From NCBI GenBank assembly GCA_013334485.1, contig JAAXXL010000006.1, positions 1-64,000 on the forward strand: 64,000 bases of DNA, in the 5' to 3' direction. Source of the stretch: Chlorobiaceae bacterium. Lineage in GTDB: Bacteria; Bacteroidota; Chlorobiia; Chlorobiales; Chlorobiaceae. Within the stretch, counting starts at the first letter, position 1, and each line of letters begins with the position of its first letter. Under the pieces are notes generated by a model. That model made no database searches and was not told the origin of the DNA. It saw only the letters and a program-made list of their open reading frames with translations. This document shows, in pieces, positions 61,943-64,000 of this stretch. A program made the translations under genes and the position numbers.

Positions 61943-62160
61943 TTACAAACGGTATAATGATAAACACCATTATCATCACTGAACCTCTAAGAAAAATACG
62001 GCAAATATCGATGATCCGGTCGGGAATCCGGAAATTCAGGAGACGCCTTGCTAAGTAGTTGATGATTAGCGACAAATGCACTTGTTCAGCAAATTCGGCG
62101 GAGCATTGTTATATTTGTTTTAACCTAATAGTGTCAGATTCCGAGAAATAAGCATGTGCC

Positions 62161-62166
62161 GGGAGG
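62161..62166 (+). promoter_or_regulatory. Ribosome-binding site that fixes the methyltransferase start
   Basis: GGGAGG lies seven bases before the GTG at 62174 and supports that start over the in-frame GTG at 62156. Confidence 0.7.
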
Positions 62167-62173
62167 CTTGAGC

Positions 62174-63646
62174 GTGTTAACAACAGTTGCTGAAAAAAAC
62201 CGGTTGAAGGTATCAAAGCGAACCGATGCGAAGAAAAAGTCGCACCTGGGGCAATACCTTACGCCTGCGACAACGGCATCGTTCATGGCTGGTCTATTTC
62301 CGGATGCAAGTGGTGAATGTCGGCTTCTTGATGCCGGTGCGGGAATAGGTTCACTGTCGAGCGCTTTTCTTGAACGATGCTCAATGGGAAATCTGAACTT
62401 CGAGTCAATCCGGTTAAAAGCTTTTGAAATTGATAGCGTCATTCATGAAGAACTTCACCAGTCTCTTTCACAATACAACTCGTTACCTCACTACTCGTTC
62501 GAGAAAATCGGATATGATTTTATTGAATCCGCAGTAAATGCAATTCAGTTCAGAGAGTACGACTTTACGCATGCCATTTTAAATCCACCCTACAAAAAAA
62601 TCGGCAGCCACTCAAGAGAACGTCTGCTTCTTCGGGAAGTTGCCATTGAAACGGTCAATCTCTATTCAGCATTTGTGGCATTGGCTCTTGCTTTAACTGC
62701 CCCCGGCGGGCAAATTGTAGCGATTATTCCGCGCAGTTTCTGCAATGGTCCATACTATCGTCCATTTCGAGAGTTTATGCTTAAGTATGGAGCCATTCGC
62801 CACATTCACCTCTTCGACTCACGCAGCAAGGCGTTCAGGGATGACGCCGTGTTGCAGGAGAACATCATCATTCGGCTTGAACGAGATGGTGTTGCTGGCT
62901 CGGTAACGGTTTCGACATCTACTGACGATACCTTCGGTGATCTTACGACCAACGAATATCCGTTCGAGAGAATCGTGTTTCCTGATGACCGGGAGCGCTT
63001 TATCCATATTCCGACATCACGGGAGAACGATGCTGCCAGGTTCTCCCCCTCAATATGCCACAACCTCAACGATCTGGGCATACAGGTATCGACAGGGCCT
63101 GTTGTCGATTTTCGCATGAAGGAGCATCTCCGTTTCATGCCTGAACCAGGAACAGTCCCCCTCCTTTACCCTGGACATTTCAGCGGTATAAAGAGCACAT
63201 GGCCGATAAAAGGCATGAAAAAACCGAATGCCATTCTGAGAAACACCGATACTGAAAAGTGGCTATACCAGAATGCCTTTTACTGTGTCGTTCGACGCTT
63301 TTCATCCAAAGAAGAAAAACGTCGCATTATGGCCAGTGTAGTAGAACCTGATGCATTTGGAGATGCATCGATGCTTGGCTTCGAGAATCACCTGAACCTG
63401 TTTCACGAAAACAAAAAAGGATTGCCGGAAGCATTGGCTCGCGGTCTTGCAGTTTATCTCAACACAAGCGCTGTTGATGAACATTTTCGGCGCTTCAACG
63501 GTCACACGCAGGTCAATGCTACTGACCTGCGACAAATCCGCTATCCAAGCCGAGACATCCTCACAGCACTCGGGAAATGGGCCATCCAGCAAGAGGATCT
63601 TGCAGAATCAGCAATTGAGGCCAAGCTTAAAACCTTGACAGCATGA
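62174..63646 (+). CDS. Type II DNA adenine methyltransferase (BsuBI/PstI-type)
   Basis: This N6-adenine methyltransferase protects host DNA from the linked nuclease. Motif I is LLDAGAGIGSLSSAFL and motif IV is NPPY. The long C-terminal part is the target-recognition region. The length is 490 residues from the GTG at 62174. Its stop overlaps the nuclease ATG (ATGA). The linked nuclease suggests recognition of CTGCAG. It is likely horizontally acquired, being just beyond the menD relic. Confidence 0.88.
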   Translation: MLTTVAEKNRLKVSKRTDAKKKSHLGQYLTPATTASFMAGLFPDASGECRLLDAGAGIGSLSSAFLERCSMGNLNFESIRLKAFEIDSVIHEELHQSLSQYNSLPHYSFEKIGYDFIESAVNAIQFREYDFTHAILNPPYKKIGSHSRERLLLREVAIETVNLYSAFVALALALTAPGGQIVAIIPRSFCNGPYYRPFREFMLKYGAIRHIHLFDSRSKAFRDDAVLQENIIIRLERDGVAGSVTVSTSTDDTFGDLTTNEYPFERIVFPDDRERFIHIPTSRENDAARFSPSICHNLNDLGIQVSTGPVVDFRMKEHLRFMPEPGTVPLLYPGHFSGIKSTWPIKGMKKPNAILRNTDTEKWLYQNAFYCVVRRFSSKEEKRRIMASVVEPDAFGDASMLGFENHLNLFHENKKGLPEALARGLAVYLNTSAVDEHFRRFNGHTQVNATDLRQIRYPSRDILTALGKWAIQQEDLAESAIEAKLKTLTA

Positions 63647-64000
63647 AACGTAAAAAACAGTACATCAAGGAAGCTCTTCAGATCATTGCTTCACTTGGCC
63701 TGCCACGAGAGCAACAAAATGAGCGCTCTGCGCTGTGCCTTCTGGCCCTGCTGGGAATGGCTCCCGGAAAGGATTGGAGTGAAGCTGAAAACCCGCTTAT
63801 GGGTATTACACCTACAATGGAGTGGGTGAAGGAACACTATCACAAGGATTACGCCCCTAACACACGAGAAACGTTCCGACGCCAGACAATGCACCAGTTC
63901 TGTGATGCAGGTATCGCGCTTTATAACCCGGACAAGCCTGATCGCGCAGTAAACAGTCCAAAAGCCGTCTATCAGATTGAACCGTCCACGCTGGCACTGC
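63643..64000 (+). CDS. BsuBI/PstI family restriction endonuclease (partial, runs off window)
   Basis: The 119 visible residues are the N-terminal helical domain of the BsuBI/PstI restriction endonuclease family: GITPTMEWVKEHYHKDYAPN, TRETFRRQTMHQFCDAGIAL and NSPKAVYQIEP are strongly conserved. The catalytic domain lies beyond the window. The overlap with the methyltransferase stop indicates coupled translation, methylase first. Confidence 0.92.
   Translation, partial: MKRKKQYIKEALQIIASLGLPREQQNERSALCLLALLGMAPGKDWSEAENPLMGITPTMEWVKEHYHKDYAPNTRETFRRQTMHQFCDAGIALYNPDKPDRAVNSPKAVYQIEPSTLAL

Overview
The window looks like chromosomal DNA of a green sulfur bacterium (Chlorobiaceae: Chlorobium, Pelodictyon or Chlorobaculum type). 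The evidence is gene content: chlorophyllide reductase subunit BchY for bacteriochlorophyll synthesis, a four-gene group 3b (NADP-type) [NiFe] hydrogenase, BshC of the bacillithiol family, MenF and MenD for menaquinone, a short primary sigma factor of about 300 residues, the GlmU-like protein typical of Bacteroidetes/Chlorobi, and a patatin-Omp85 outer-membrane protein that marks a Gram-negative envelope. No name can be fixed to the strain from this window alone.

Layout. 1-14.7 kb is dense housekeeping: apt and mtaB; a coiled-coil protein converging on rodA; era converging on the cmk-rpsA operon; then ychF, murI, ispH, a multidomain iron-sulfur flavoprotein and a U32 peptidase. 14.8-20.3 kb holds a decayed toxin-antitoxin locus, the hydrogenase operon hydB-hydG-hydD-hydA, and a four-helix-bundle/zinc-finger gene set between the end of hydA and a broken second copy of that end. 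20.3-26.8 kb carries rpoD, valS, clpP, thyX and accD. 26.9-37.3 kb has the patatin-Omp85 protein, surE, bshC, a haem protein, a LOG protein, a glutamine amidotransferase, a GlmU-like protein, a lipid kinase and a phosphatase. 37.5-42.1 kb is a sensory block: a helix-turn-helix protein, a FIST-domain protein and a hybrid histidine kinase that resemble NosP-NahK. 42.2-55.8 kb has an aldehyde dehydrogenase, rsgA, recG, rpmE, frr, bchY with an HU-SPOR protein, xseA, a DUF1566 protein, and a gltA-gatC-yggU-dtd-kdsB run. 56.2-61.4 kb has tRNA-Asp, an NYN protein, a metal-binding HMA protein, a TPR lipoprotein and menF-menD. The right end is accessory: a DUF2442 gene, a second copy of the menD 3' end, and a type II restriction-modification pair of BsuBI/PstI type that runs off the window.

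Themes. Perfect inverted repeats with A/T tracts serve as bidirectional terminators between several convergent gene pairs. A family of elements of about 140 bp with 17-bp terminal inverted repeats occurs three times, plus two solitary ends. Twice (hydA and menD) the 3' end of a core gene is repeated, in diverged form, on the far side of accessory genes, which suggests a shared mode of acquisition at gene ends. The most testable biology is the FIST/histidine-kinase pair, the HydA subunit that ends exactly at its last metal-ligand motif, and the HU-HU-membrane-SPOR protein overlapping bchY.
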